Positions 54,463 through 64,000 of a stretch of 64,000 nucleotides of DNA are shown here, in pieces. This DNA comes from Ryuthela nishihirai (lineage: Eukaryota > Arthropoda > Arachnida > Araneae > Heptathelidae), in contig JAWZYU010000013.1 in assembly GCA_038380435.1 (NCBI GenBank), positions 8,879,901 through 8,943,900 of the forward strand, given 5' to 3'. Position 1 is the stretch's first letter. Each line of letters starts with the position of its first letter. Made by a program: the position numbers and the translations under genes. The notes beneath the pieces are model-generated. The model saw only the letters and a list, made by a program, of their open reading frames with translations. It searched no databases and had not been told where the DNA came from.

Positions 54463-56623
54463 CATGCAGCCATGGGCTACGAAGGTTCAACCAGACTGTG
54501 TAATTTTCCTCTCCAAATGTCTCTTCTGAGCTACGGCTGCTGCATTTGGCCACTCTAGGCCAATTCTAGCAAGGTCCTGTTTGACATTGTCTGCCCATTG
54601 CATTCTAAGTCTCCCCCTTTTTCTCAAACCCTTAGGTATACTGTTCATAATCCTGTTTGCCAATCTGCATCTATGCATACAGGCAACATGTCCAAACCAA
54701 TGCAGTCTCTCTCTCTCTGCACAGTATGCCGCTCAAAAGAGGTTGATGACTCTTCTAACCTCATCATTAGTTACAAAGTCAAATCACCTAATGCCCAAAA
54801 TACTGCGTAAGCATCTAGAATCAAAGGCATCAAGTTTCTTGTTATCCTGCTTACAAAGGGTCCATGTTTCACTATAATAATTAACCTATAAAGAACCAAA
54901 CTATTATACAGCCTAACTTTAGTTTTTAGGTGTATCCTCCTATCTTTCCACACTCTCCATAGATTCTTAAAAGTCCCAGCGGCAATCCCTATTCTTTTAT
55001 TTATCTCATGTCACACATCACCAGTATCTGTTACATAGCTCCCAAGATAATTAAACTGAGACACTTGCTCAGAGTGCAGCCATTCAAAACAACTGAAGCA
55101 CTATCTGCCTGATCAATTTTCATCACTTTAGTTTTTTATCTGTTTATCACCAAACCTACTCTATTACCAGTCTCGTAAACATCATTAGCCAACAAGACCA
55201 AATCATCTGCATAATCTAAATCAGAAATTTTTAAATCTCTAGACCATTTAAGGCCAAAATATTTCCCTTGGAAAGAATTTTGCATAACATAATCAATAAC
55301 CAAACTAAAGAGAAAGGGAGACAAAATGCACCCTTGTCTAAGTCCACTAGTAATGCTAAACCAATCGCTGCAAGACGTACCAACTTTCACATATGACTCA
55401 GTGTTATTATAGAGAGCTTTCATTACACTAACTAACTTATCAGGTATTCCATATGATCTCACAATCAACCACAATTTATGTCAACAGAGTCAGAAGCCTT
55501 TTTGAAATCTATAAAGCTAGTAACCACTGGTTTCTAAAACTTTAAGCATTTCTCAAGAATATGCCTAAGTGAAAATATTTGATCAATACATCCCCTATTC
55601 TGAATCCATACTGTTCATCACGCAGTTGTTCATCAACCAGATTCTTAGATCTGTTAAGTATAATCATGCAAAGAACTTTACCTGGAACAGAAAGTAAACT
55701 AATTCCCCTATAATTATCACAAGAACTGCGATCACCTTTTTTAAAAATTGGAACAATGATAGTTCTAGTAAAATCCTTAGGAACAATACTTTTATCATAA
55801 AAAATATTCAAAATTTCATTTAGCCATGTGACAATGCAAATGTTCCCAGCTCTTAGCATTTCAGTAGTGATTTCATCCACCCCTGGAGATTTATGCAGTT
55901 TTAATTTAGAGATAGCCAAAGTGACTTCAGAATGTGATGTAGGGCCATCATTAAAACCAGTAATGCATCTATCCTCATTACAAATGGGGCGGGGGTGGCT
56001 CAGTCGGTAGCGCACCAGGCTCGTAATCTGTAGTTCCCAGGTTCGAGTCCCAGCTGAGTCAACATTGAGATTTATCTCTGCAAAAATTCCCTGCCCTGCC
56101 CATGGTCAGTAGGGGACACCGATGGGCTTGGAAAGACCGCCGTCTGTCGGATAGGACATTAAGCTGTGGCCCCGTGTGTGGGAGAGCCATACCTTGTGCA
56201 TGTTAAAGAACACACTGGATGGCCTTGATGGGAGGTTACCATCTGTCTCCCAACAGCTGTTCCAGTGGGTCCCCTCCCCCAACCTTCTCTGAGCCTTTGG
56301 GGTCCTTGTGACCTGTCCATTTAGCCCATGGTGTGCAAAAAAGTGCCGCTCAGAGGTAAAACAACCCAAACAACTCATTACAAACAATGGGAGTAGAAAT
56401 GATCACATTATTTAAAACTTCTCTGAAATGCTCAGCCCACCTAGCCATCATAGAATCCTCACCTAAAACATTAATAATCTGGTACAACCTCCTGCTGTTG
56501 TGATGGCTGTTTCTTCTGCTTTGTCAGCCAAGCTATCAAGCCAAAGATTCTTATCAGCTGTTAACTGATCCTTTACACATTTATTAAGCTCGTTGTAATG
56601 CCTTCTGTTAGGGATAGTAGGGT
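54463..56623 (-). mobile_element. LINE-R 3' half (RT), left part of a copy split by a 6.6-kb insertion
   Basis: Minus-strand reverse transcriptase sequence runs from the 3' end at about 54463 up to 56623. Frames at 56015-55542 (HKSPGVDEITTEML, PIFKKGDRSSCDNYRG) and 55474-55136 (LRQGCILSPFLFS, DYADDLVLLAND) show the polymerase core; the palm motif A region near 55500 is disrupted by small indels. A SINE-T has inserted at 55985-56373. At 56623 homology stops at GTAGGGT and resumes at the same LINE position at 63229, so this and the piece at 63229-63626 are one original copy. Confidence 0.88.
55985..56373 (+). mobile_element. SINE-T, full copy with 11-bp target-site duplication
   Basis: The copy starts GGGGCGGGGGTGGCTCAG, with a tRNA-like A box, the anticodon-loop region CTCGTAATC (a CGT anticodon would be Thr) and a B box GGTTCGAGTCC. 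The body contains GGGCTTGGAAAG, GGACATTAAGCTGTGGCC and GTTAAAGAACAC. The end is GGTAAAACAACCCAAAC. CTCATTACAAA flanks it on both sides (55974-55984 and 56374-56384), a perfect duplication that fixes the boundaries. It lies within LINE-R reverse transcriptase sequence, so it is younger than that copy. Confidence 0.92.
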
Positions 56624-57554
56624 CAAGGAGTGTCTAGGGAGAAGAGAGCTAGCTTCCATAGGCATAATGTAAACTGTGCGACTGGAGCGCCCTCTAAACA
56701 TGGCAAATTGGTGCATCGCAGTGAAGCCTCCTCCGAAACCGATAGGGGCATGGTGCCTGTACCATTCATCTTGTTGAATTGTATTTTTTTTCCCCTCTTT
56801 GCATCCATTGCAAAATCGGCTTAGCTAGCAAGATGAAATCGGACTGGGAGCAATTATAAACGTTAAGCAATTTCAAAGATGAAATATTATATTTAGTAAA
56901 GTTAATGGAAATCAATATTATTTTTTCTTCGTACTAGCTTTACCAGAATTATTGCAATATTTTTTATTTTGCTGCAATGCATAATCCAATATGAAAAACA
57001 TTAAAAAAAATCCTGTTTTAGGTTCATATTAAAATGCTTTTTACTTTTGAAAATCATTAACAGCAGGTATAATTATTTCCTTTAATTTTAAATTAGTTTC
57101 AATTTATAAATAATTTTTCATATTTCAGTTCCTTTTCTGTTCATTTTTTCTTTTTTGAAATAATAAACAAGAACAAAAACATTTTTTTAAAAACATATTT
57201 ATTTAAATTCTGTACCAAAATACAAACCACAAAATCTCTCTCTCAATGTCTGTATCTTACAGAATATTTTGCAAATTTGGCACATTATTTTCTGTTTGAG
57301 AGCATGATTGAGCCAACATCAAAATAGAGCACATACGTATAGCAAACAATATATCTTAAAAGTAAACAAATTAATCCACATACTGATTTACACTTTCTAA
57401 CACTATTACTGCAATACACTTTCAGTAATTTCATATATCACATGACACTTGCACTTTCATTAATTTTCTATATCACAAAACATTACAGTAAAGCTTCACA
57501 GTGCAGTAATTAAACTAATATATTTAATACTCAATGACACAATGTCATTTTTTA

Positions 57555-58080
57555 TAACATGACATTTTAAGAATGTTATTAATGTGTGTGTGTGGAGCTT
57601 CAATTCCCTTCTGCCTCAGCTCAAATAAAAATTTTAAAATATTTGGGTTTTTGTATAGCTTGAAATTTTAAATATGCCATTTTGTGTGTGTGTGGGCCAT
57701 GATTACCTTCTACCACAACTGAAATGGAAAAGTTTCCAATATTTGTTTTTTTTTACAGTATTAAATTTGAATTAAGTCACTTGTGTGTGGGGAGGACTTG
57801 ATTTTCTACCTCAGTTGAAAAAAGTAGCTTCCAATATTTTTTTACAACATGAAATTTCAATTATGTTATTTGTGTATGTTTGTGGGCTGGAGGAACTTGG
57901 ATTTCCTTCTGTCTCAACTGAGATAAAACCAATTTGCATTTTTTTTTAATAGCATGAAATTTCAATTGTCATTTGTATGTAGGACATAGATTCCATTCTG
58001 CCTCAGCAAAAATGAAAGTTGACATTTTTTATAGCATGAAATTTCAATTATGTTATATTTGTGTGGGGGGGGGGGGGGGT
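57555..58080 (+). repeat. Minisatellite block A, ~95-bp units
   Basis: About five to six units share CATGAAATTTCAATTATG, a GTGTGTG run, CCTTCTGCCTCAGCT and a T-run. It ends in a poly-G tract (58066-58079). The units are the same family as block B. Confidence 0.8.
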
Positions 58081-59305
58081 GCAATACAAGCATTTTTAAC
58101 AAATGCCTATATTGAGAGACATTTGTAGAAGATATGATAGAAATTTCAATGAGAACAGATATTGCCTATAAAAATGATCACTCATGCTGTGTAACAGGTC
58201 CTAGAAAATTTAAGAGAAAGTTGATGTCAGTGCAAAATGAAATTCAGAGCTTAAAAAAAATGCTATGGTGAAATTACTGTCAGATAAAAGCCAAGCAATC
58301 AGACTTCTATTTTAAAAGATAGATTTGTTTAAGGCTCAAAAGCTCATCAAGATGACATTGAGACACCAAAGCCTGTGTTTCTAGATATAACTTTAAACCT
58401 GTTCAGAAATTCACAGCAAAAATGCTGAAAGAAGCAATGGCATATTTTATTGCCAAGAGGTAAATAGGTTTACCATGATATTTTCATTCTCCAAAGGTTT
58501 ATTACAAATTGAGGTTCTATTTTTTTATTTTTAAAAAGGCTTATGAATTTGTAAGAGAAAATCTTTCCAAATAGCTCCACAATTTTAACTTGGTGCAAAT
58601 CTGTAGATGGCCCTCCTGGATTTATTGAAGTTTTCTACATGGAAAATTTTACTGATAGTAAGCAGAAACATATGATATTCACTTTATTATTGGAGAAGTC
58701 AATTAGGAAACAAATACTGTTCAATGGCAAATGCTATTGTTGATATGTAAATTATGGTAATAATGCTAATGATAAAAATTCAGATATAGCTTCTGAAACT
58801 CTAATTTTTATGTTTGTTTCAATCTTACGTAGCTAGAAAGTCCCCATAGGCTATTTCTTTAACAGTTGGTTTGTCTGGCTCAAAATATATTTTTAATTAC
58901 AAATTCAGTCAGAACCATATTTAATTCTTTTTAAGCTATAAGAGCAAAAGAGGGAAACTATAACCTAATGATCTTCAGTTCCAAAGTGCACAAATGCAGT
59001 TAATAATTAACCAGCTGATAATTAATAAGAAAAATGGCAATTGTATAACTTTCAATGAAATTAAAATCATTGGCAGCAATAATGAAATGTCCAGTGATAT
59101 TTTAGGTTTTTCTCACATGTGGATAATATCAAGCAATCACAGTAAAGCAATGAAGGTCATTGTGTCTCTTTTCTCTGAAACTGAAAAATGTTATTATAAG
59201 CTGTCTTTATAGCAAAACAATTATGAAAAATTTCTTGCATAGAATGTAAATTAGCATTAATTGAATCTGACCTAATGCAGTCTTCTGTGTCTACCTACAC
59301 TTATT

Positions 59306-59530
59306 AACCCTTACAAAGACATTTTTTTTTTACTTTAAGAAACAACTTTTGAGCCTTATTATGAAAAACTAATTAATGAAATATTCCATATTATATATCA
59401 AAAGAAAAATCATTTAATTCTGGAAAAAAATAGTAGGGAAGCATAAAAAAGCATGTTGCAGGTTCTTTTGTAGAGATTTTTGGAAACTGATTTATCAGCT
59501 TCTGTCACTTTAAAGGTTAATATTAAAAAT
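59306..59530 (+). mobile_element. Probable left-end fragment of the piggyBac-like family
   Basis: After TTAA at 59302-59305 the sequence CCCTTACAAAG is followed by CTAATTAATGAAATATTCCA and ATTTAATTCTGG, similar in order to 45131-45310. No right end is visible. Confidence 0.4.
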
Positions 59531-59904
59531 CGAGGTTTTCTCGCCCTTCTCACAGTATGTGTGTGCAATTGCAAAAATTACTGAACACTGTCTTCCAGGA
59601 GAAAACTTTATATTCTCAACAACAACCATTTCATACCTAATTGAAAAATTCAGGTTAATGTCCTACATAGGCTTCAATGCATGTTGGTGCTCATATCACT
59701 AGATAGTCAGATCAGTAATAAGAAATTGGATGTGGAAGTTGACAATCATGCTTATAATATGAAAAAGAAACATTACAAAAGAATATGCTAAAATTAGACT
59801 TCACCATTTAGAGACACAAATGACAGAAAAATTAAAAGGCATATTAGAGCAAACATCTAAATTTGCACAAAACACAGTGACAAAAACATACTTTACAGTA
59901 ACTT

Positions 59905-60470
59905 CATTTCTTATATTATGTGTGTGTGATATGAATTTCCTACTGACTCAGCTGAAATGAAAATAGTTTGAATTTTTTTATAGCATGAAATTTCAATTGT
60001 CACTTGTGTGTGTGTAGTTTCCTTCTACCTTAGCCGATATAAAAGTTTACAATATTTGTATTTTGTTACATGAAATTTCAATCATGTCATTTGCGTGTTT
60101 GTGGGAGGAGTCTTGCCTTTCCTTTTGACTTAGTTGAAATGAGAGAAAGTGTAAATTATTGTTTTTTATATATATAGTATGCAATTTCAATTATGCTATT
60201 TGTGTGTGTATGTATGACCTTGGATTTCATTCTGCCTCAGCTGATATAAAAGTTTAGAATATTTGGTTTTTATTGCATGAAATTTCAATCATGTCATGTG
60301 TGTGTATGGGGGGGGGACTTTTGAAATGTGAGAAAGTGTAAATTGTTATTTTTTTTATATGTATAGCATGCAATTTTTATTATGACATTTGTGTGTGTGT
60401 GTGACCTTGGATTTCCTTCTGCCTCAGCTGATATAAAAGTTTAAAATATGTGTTTTTTGTGTACAAGAAA
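59905..60470 (+). repeat. Minisatellite block B, ~95-bp units
   Basis: About six units with TGAAATTTCAATCATGTCAT, GTGTGTGTG, GGATTTCCTTCTGCCTCAGC and TGATATAAAAGTTTA. Same family as block A, 1.8 kb away, in the same orientation. Confidence 0.8.
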
Positions 60471-61149
60471 AATGTTTTTCTCTCTTTCGATTTTTTACAC
60501 CTTCTGATATTTCTTTAGTTTTGTAATAGAGCATTAACTGCACATAAGGTGACACTATGTAATCCCATACTTAGACACTCCTTGCCCATACCTCAAGTTC
60601 ACACAAACCACAAGAAAAGTTTTCACCTTCTGTTTCCTTGAGTTATTTGGTCTTCACGTGAACATTAGTTGGAAACAGTGAAAGAAATTTCTCACCCATG
60701 ATGCAATTTGCCCTTGCTAATGTTTCTGAAGGACATGTTAACCCTATTTTTACATCACCAACATCTTTCTCAGTTAAAGTTTTGTCACCAAATTGTAATT
60801 AATTACATCCTGCTACATAAGCAGCAACATTTGCTCTTACAGGATGAGAAGATCACACTGTTCAGCCTGATGGAGCTTCCTTGAGATGGCAGAAGACATA
60901 TCACTTATACTTGGATGCCCCATACTGCATAATCCTAAAAGAAAGAATGAACAATATATATAGCATGTGTTTACTTCAACAAAAAAAAAAGCAAACATGT
61001 AATATCAACTTAGCAATGTATAACAAACATGTAATATCAACTAAGCAATATAGAGCAAATATGCAATTACAACTTGGCAATAAAAAGCAAACATGCAATT
61101 ACAACTTATCATCAATTTGCTATATATTGCTATCAGGTTGGGTTATTTC

Positions 61150-61395
61150 AACTTTTTAGCACACAGTGGGCTAAATGGCCAGGTCACAAGGATCCTTAGG
61201 GCTTAGAGAAGGTTGGGTATGGAACCCACTGTAACAGCTGTTAGGAAACAAATGGTAGCCTCCTGTCAAGACCATCCAGTGTTCATTAATGTGAACAGGA
61301 TATGGCTCACCCGAACCCAAGGACACAGCCTTAAGGTTGAATCCAATGGACTGTGGCTTTCCAAGCTCATCAGTGTCCGCTACTCACCATGGGTA
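61150..61395 (-). mobile_element. SINE-T fragment without tRNA head
   Basis: On the minus strand the body reads from GGACACTGATGAGCTTGG through ATTAATGAACACTGG to GACCTGGCCATTTAGCCC and AAAGTTGAAA. The tRNA-like head is absent. It lies inside the 6.6-kb element at 56624-63228 and so arrived with it or after it. Confidence 0.7.
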
Positions 61396-61681
61396 GCAAC
61401 TTAGCAATATATAACAAACAACTTTACAACATTTCCAAAAACATCTTTTCCCCAATTTTATAGTTTTATTCAAACAATTTTATGCTAACTGGGTGATTAG
61501 TGTAAAATGTATATAAATTACAAGCCACAATAAAACCTAAAATAAATATTAAGGCATTTCAGTTTGGTTGTCTCTTAACTCCAAATAACATTCAGCATAC
61601 TCTGAAGGGTAAACACTATACTTGTTGAGAAACATTAGCTTGTATTAAAAATTATTGAGAAAACAGCTACAAAAATAGTAC

Positions 61682-62950
61682 CTTGATGCATCCATGGGAA
61701 ATCTGAAAAATATTTTTTCTGTATATTTGCCGCTTCGTAGCTCCACACATGGCACATTTCATGCCAAGTCTCAAGGCTTCAACACTGAAAAAAAAATATT
61801 AAACCATTAATCTACAAATAACAACAGTTCACCACAAATATTAAAACAAATCCTTGAAATCATAAAATTAAACACTAAAAGTATTATATACACATTACTT
61901 GATATCCCAAATCTTAGTTTATTGGAATATGACTAACAGATTGCCAATGGTCACATTTAGTTTATGCTAAAATTCAAACTACTATATTAAAAAGCCATAA
62001 AAGATGAATATTTGCTTAGACACTATTTTATTCACTGCAATTACATCTAAGAGGCTACCACTGAATAATGTATCTACCCACATCACTGCTTGTGTACTGT
62101 TTCTAACAACAAAATAGTTTGTGACACTGCATAGTTAATACGAAAGAGCACTTGCAATTCATATTCAATTATACTCATTGATTAATTTAAAAAGAAAAGC
62201 GAAATTTTCCAAAAAACAGCAACAGCAGTTTACATAATTTGAAATGATTGGTTCATGTGCCAGTTATGGCACTTGACGGAATTGGTATTCAAGATTAGCC
62301 TGTTATCAGCAACACACTCAGTACTTATGGTGTACCGAATATGTGTACAACATAGAGCAAAACATTTAATAACCTTGATTTCATGATAGCCACTTAATAA
62401 TTTTTGGGGGAGGCTATCAATGATAGGCTTGCTTAGTTATGCTTGGTTTCTGATTTAAAAAAAGCATGCTTGGTTTCTGAAAAAAAAATGACCTGGGTTT
62501 GAGCACGGGGAAGGCATGGATGTCTGTGTTGTTTTTCTGCTGAGGTTCAGTCATAACCTTGAACCTCACAGACATTGCATTATATCATATGAACAGACAG
62601 GCTACTGTTAAACCTCTATATATTTTGATAGCTAGCTAACCCTTGGATAGGATTAACTCCCTTACAGGTTTATGAGATAGATATTATTGAATACAAACTT
62701 TAGAGAAACTTTATCGAGATATAACTTAAAAGAATTTTAATAAAAATGGAGATAGGTTAACCTATAATCACTATCTCGTGGTTTAATTTGAAATTGACAT
62801 TATGTGGCCATATTCACTACCTGTAACTCACAACATGTTTCTAAGCCTAAAACATACAGCAATAGTACTCAAATCATATATTTAAAATATAATAAAGTGC
62901 ACTCACCTGGAAACTGAAGTGAAGTCAAAATTCGTATTTGAAGTATCCAT
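61682..62950 (-). CDS. Candidate spliced gene of unknown function, first two exons
   Basis: On the minus strand an ATG at 62950 opens a 44-nt exon (62950-62907, MDTSNTNFDFTSVS) that ends at GTGAGT. A matching 103-nt exon follows at 61784-61682, after a T-rich tract ending in CAG and before GTACTA. The two join in phase to give about 49 residues, including a Cys pair in the stretch LGMKCAMCGATKRQ. A third piece starting at 60934 after CTTTTAG would add nine residues and a stop at 60905; a different frame of that piece stays open longer. The sequence upstream of the ATG (63000-63170) is locally less AT-rich and contains GCGCATGTGC, similar to an NRF1 site. I do not recognise the protein. It lies inside the inserted 6.6-kb element, so it may be a transposon gene, a captured gene fragment or a chance pairing of splice sites. 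Confidence 0.4.
62490..62620 (+). mobile_element. SINE-S fragment
   Basis: The copy begins at the B box region (GACCTGGGTTTGAGCAC), then GGAAGGCATGGATG, TTTTTCTGCTGAGG and a decayed end with CAGACAGGCTACTG. It lacks the tRNA A box. It lies inside the 6.6-kb element. Confidence 0.65.
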
Positions 62951-63228
62951 ACTGACTGCAGATCTACAAAAGTTGAGAAAAAATAAGGATGAACAAGAAT
63001 TCTATCGTACAATGCTTCGGTCACTCCTTCGCTCGATGTCATGAACTAGCAAGGAACATGAAAATGAGATTGGCATTACTGCGCATGTGCATAGCGTGGC
63101 AAAGAGCGCCTTACAGTTTGTTTTTGGTACATACATCAATTTGCCAGGTTCGGGTTCTGAGAAGATCCGCCTAGCGGCGCCACTTACGCTTAGCGAGAGC
63201 TCGACTTCTTCTCCTTAGACCTTCTTTG

Positions 63229-63626
63229 GTAGGGTGTTGATTCATATTAATCCTGCACTTCCTCCTTTCAGAAATAAGTTTCATAGCCATATCACTCAAA
63301 AAATTTTGTTTCCTCTGTTCCCTTTTACCCAAAAGAGTACTGTTGGTTTCAAGAAAAGCTTGTTTAAACAGATCCCATTCTTTCAAAACTTCAGCAGTAA
63401 GTAAAGCACGATTGTTATAATGACTAAGTAGCCTACCGTGGTATGCTTTGGCTATATCTGGATCTTTCAGATTTTCAGTGTTGAATGCAATTTTCTTAAT
63501 CTTAGCACAACATTTCTTAAGCTTCAGCTGCAAGACACTTTTAACCAGATAATAGTCAGACTCAATTTCAGCTCCCCTGTATGATCTGATATTCCTAACT
63601 GAACTGGTTGATTTGCTGTTAATTAG
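63229..63626 (-). mobile_element. LINE-R, right part of the copy split by the 6.6-kb insertion
   Basis: The minus-strand sequence encodes the end of the endonuclease and the linker (KKCCAKIKKIAFNTE, AKAYHGRLLSHYN, TNSTLLGKREQRKQN), collinear with the LINE-R copy at about 21500-21850. It starts exactly where the 54463-56623 piece stops, with GTAGGGT repeated on both sides. It ends at CTGTTAATTAGA where a plus-strand LINE-R leader begins. Confidence 0.85.
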
Positions 63627-63629
63627 AGC

Positions 63630-64000
63630 CGGCCAGGCCTAGCACGTAATGTCCGACCCCACCTTCTCGTGGTGCAGACTGTTAGTATCTTTCAAAAGAG
63701 ATACTCTCTTGTGGAAGTGAACAGAAGGGGATGGCTGCCAGATTAGTGTGGCCTACTGATCTAGACAACTATGGCTACTTTTCTTCTTCTTTTTCTACCC
63801 TGCTGAGAGTCGTCAAGCACACAGGGTCCTGGTGCTGACCATATAAACCAACTGGACTGATATAAGGCTCTGAGCTTGATTATGGATCTGAATTTGCTGC
63901 ACTGATGGGCTTCTGTGGAGGAAAAATCTTCTGCTGTGTTTTCTGTTTGTGGGATGACAGCCACAAGTGAATAGATTCACAGGATATGTATATCAGCTGG
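63630..64000 (+). mobile_element. LINE-R 5'UTR, start of another copy running out of the window
   Basis: From GCCGGCCAGGCCTAGCAC the sequence matches the LINE-R leader, including CCGACCCCACCTTCTCG, the AGATACTCTCTTGTGG block and the later ATAGATTCACAGGATATG block. It is the most complete 5' end in the window and helps define the element's start. It lies next to an oppositely oriented LINE-R fragment that ends at about 63626. Confidence 0.8.

Larger units (their letters stand above)
56624..63228. mobile_element. 6.6-kb inserted element of unrecognised family, TIRs and 7-8 bp duplication
   Basis: A LINE-R copy is continuous on either side (56623 and 63229), so this block is an insertion. GTAGGGT is repeated exactly at 56617-56623 and 63229-63235; extended to eight bases there is one mismatch. 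The ends are inverted repeats: CAAGGAGTGTCTAGGGAGAA against the inverse CAAAGAAGGTCTAAGGAGAA, 17 of the first 21 matching. An 8-bp duplication with ends starting CA would suit hAT or P-like elements, but no transposase was recognised. The interior holds gene-like exons on the minus strand, two minisatellite blocks, a SINE-T and a SINE-S fragment. The motif CAAGGAGTGTCTA of the left end recurs inside in inverse orientation (60572-60584). Confidence 0.75.

Noticed and set aside
55985..56060. Functional tRNA-Thr gene
   Set aside because: The loop would give a CGT anticodon, but it is the head of a 389-bp SINE with a target duplication and lacks a proper 3' acceptor stem.
60590..60840. Coding continuation of the minus-strand gene
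   Set aside because: Looks protein-like in places but is interrupted by two TAA codons and no splice sites would skip both, so not called as CDS.
39063..64000. Further MED31 exons
   Set aside because: I looked on the plus strand for the FLAQRG and YPQCL/YPMCL regions and saw no convincing match.

Overview
This is a window of AT-rich animal nuclear DNA, most likely from an invertebrate. There are no long single-exon host genes. Almost every recognisable protein fragment belongs to a transposable element, and short tRNA-derived repeats recur throughout. The only confident host-gene piece is one exon of Mediator subunit MED31 (38982-39062, + strand). Its residues before the conserved core (EEQQ) look arthropod-like, so an arthropod such as a chelicerate is my best guess, at low confidence.

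The dominant element is one RTE-like non-LTR retrotransposon (here LINE-R): a 5'UTR of about 0.6 kb, one endonuclease plus reverse transcriptase ORF, and a 3' end running into an ATG/GAT microsatellite tail. At least a dozen copies or fragments are present. The best is on the minus strand at 19606-23226 and is spoiled mainly by single-base frameshifts. Other retroelements are Jockey/I-like fragments (44342-44812, 51331-53830, 40728-41045, 48540-49330), an L2/CR1-like 3' end (9303-10102), a Penelope-like element bounded by inverted repeats (32379-34227) and a solo Ty3/gypsy-type LTR (47119-47864).

DNA transposons are a pogo/Tigger element with a broken DDD triad (12120-14287), a mariner (24913-26509), a second mariner-like remnant (26920-27895), a Tc1-like element (42236-43912), a 4.85-kb TTAA-flanked piggyBac-like element (45131-49984), and a 6.6-kb element of unrecognised family (56624-63228) that holds gene-like exons and two minisatellite blocks. 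Three short hAT-like MITEs, several palindromic MITEs and a tRNA-like module with inverted ends are also present.

Two SINE families recur. SINE-S has a Ser-like tRNA head and a tail reading about GCAGCTGCTTGAGGGGG. SINE-T has a Thr-like head and a long body ending near GGTAAAACAACCCAACC. Many insertions are nested, and target-site duplications can be read directly, so their relative order can be deduced: SINE within SINE within LINE-R (39173-40727), a LINE within a Tc1 element, and an LTR, a SINE and a LINE fragment within the piggyBac-like element, which itself sits within a LINE-R copy.

Layout: 1-2290 diverged repeats; 2935-4665 satellite; 4665-10190 SINE-T, LINE-R and flanking minisatellite; 10380-14935 piggyBac-family remnant and LINE-R with Tigger; 14936-18745 mostly unannotated with small foldbacks and SINEs; 18755-24020 nested LINE-R; 24913-28634 mariners and MITEs; 32090-35430 broken TE-associated ORF split by a Penelope-like element; 36370-36900 foldback; 38982 MED31 exon; 39173-43912 LINE/SINE/Tc1; 44018-51330 LINE-R carrying the piggyBac-like element; 51331-53830 Jockey-like; 54463-63626 LINE-R carrying the 6.6-kb element; 63630-64000 the start of another LINE-R.
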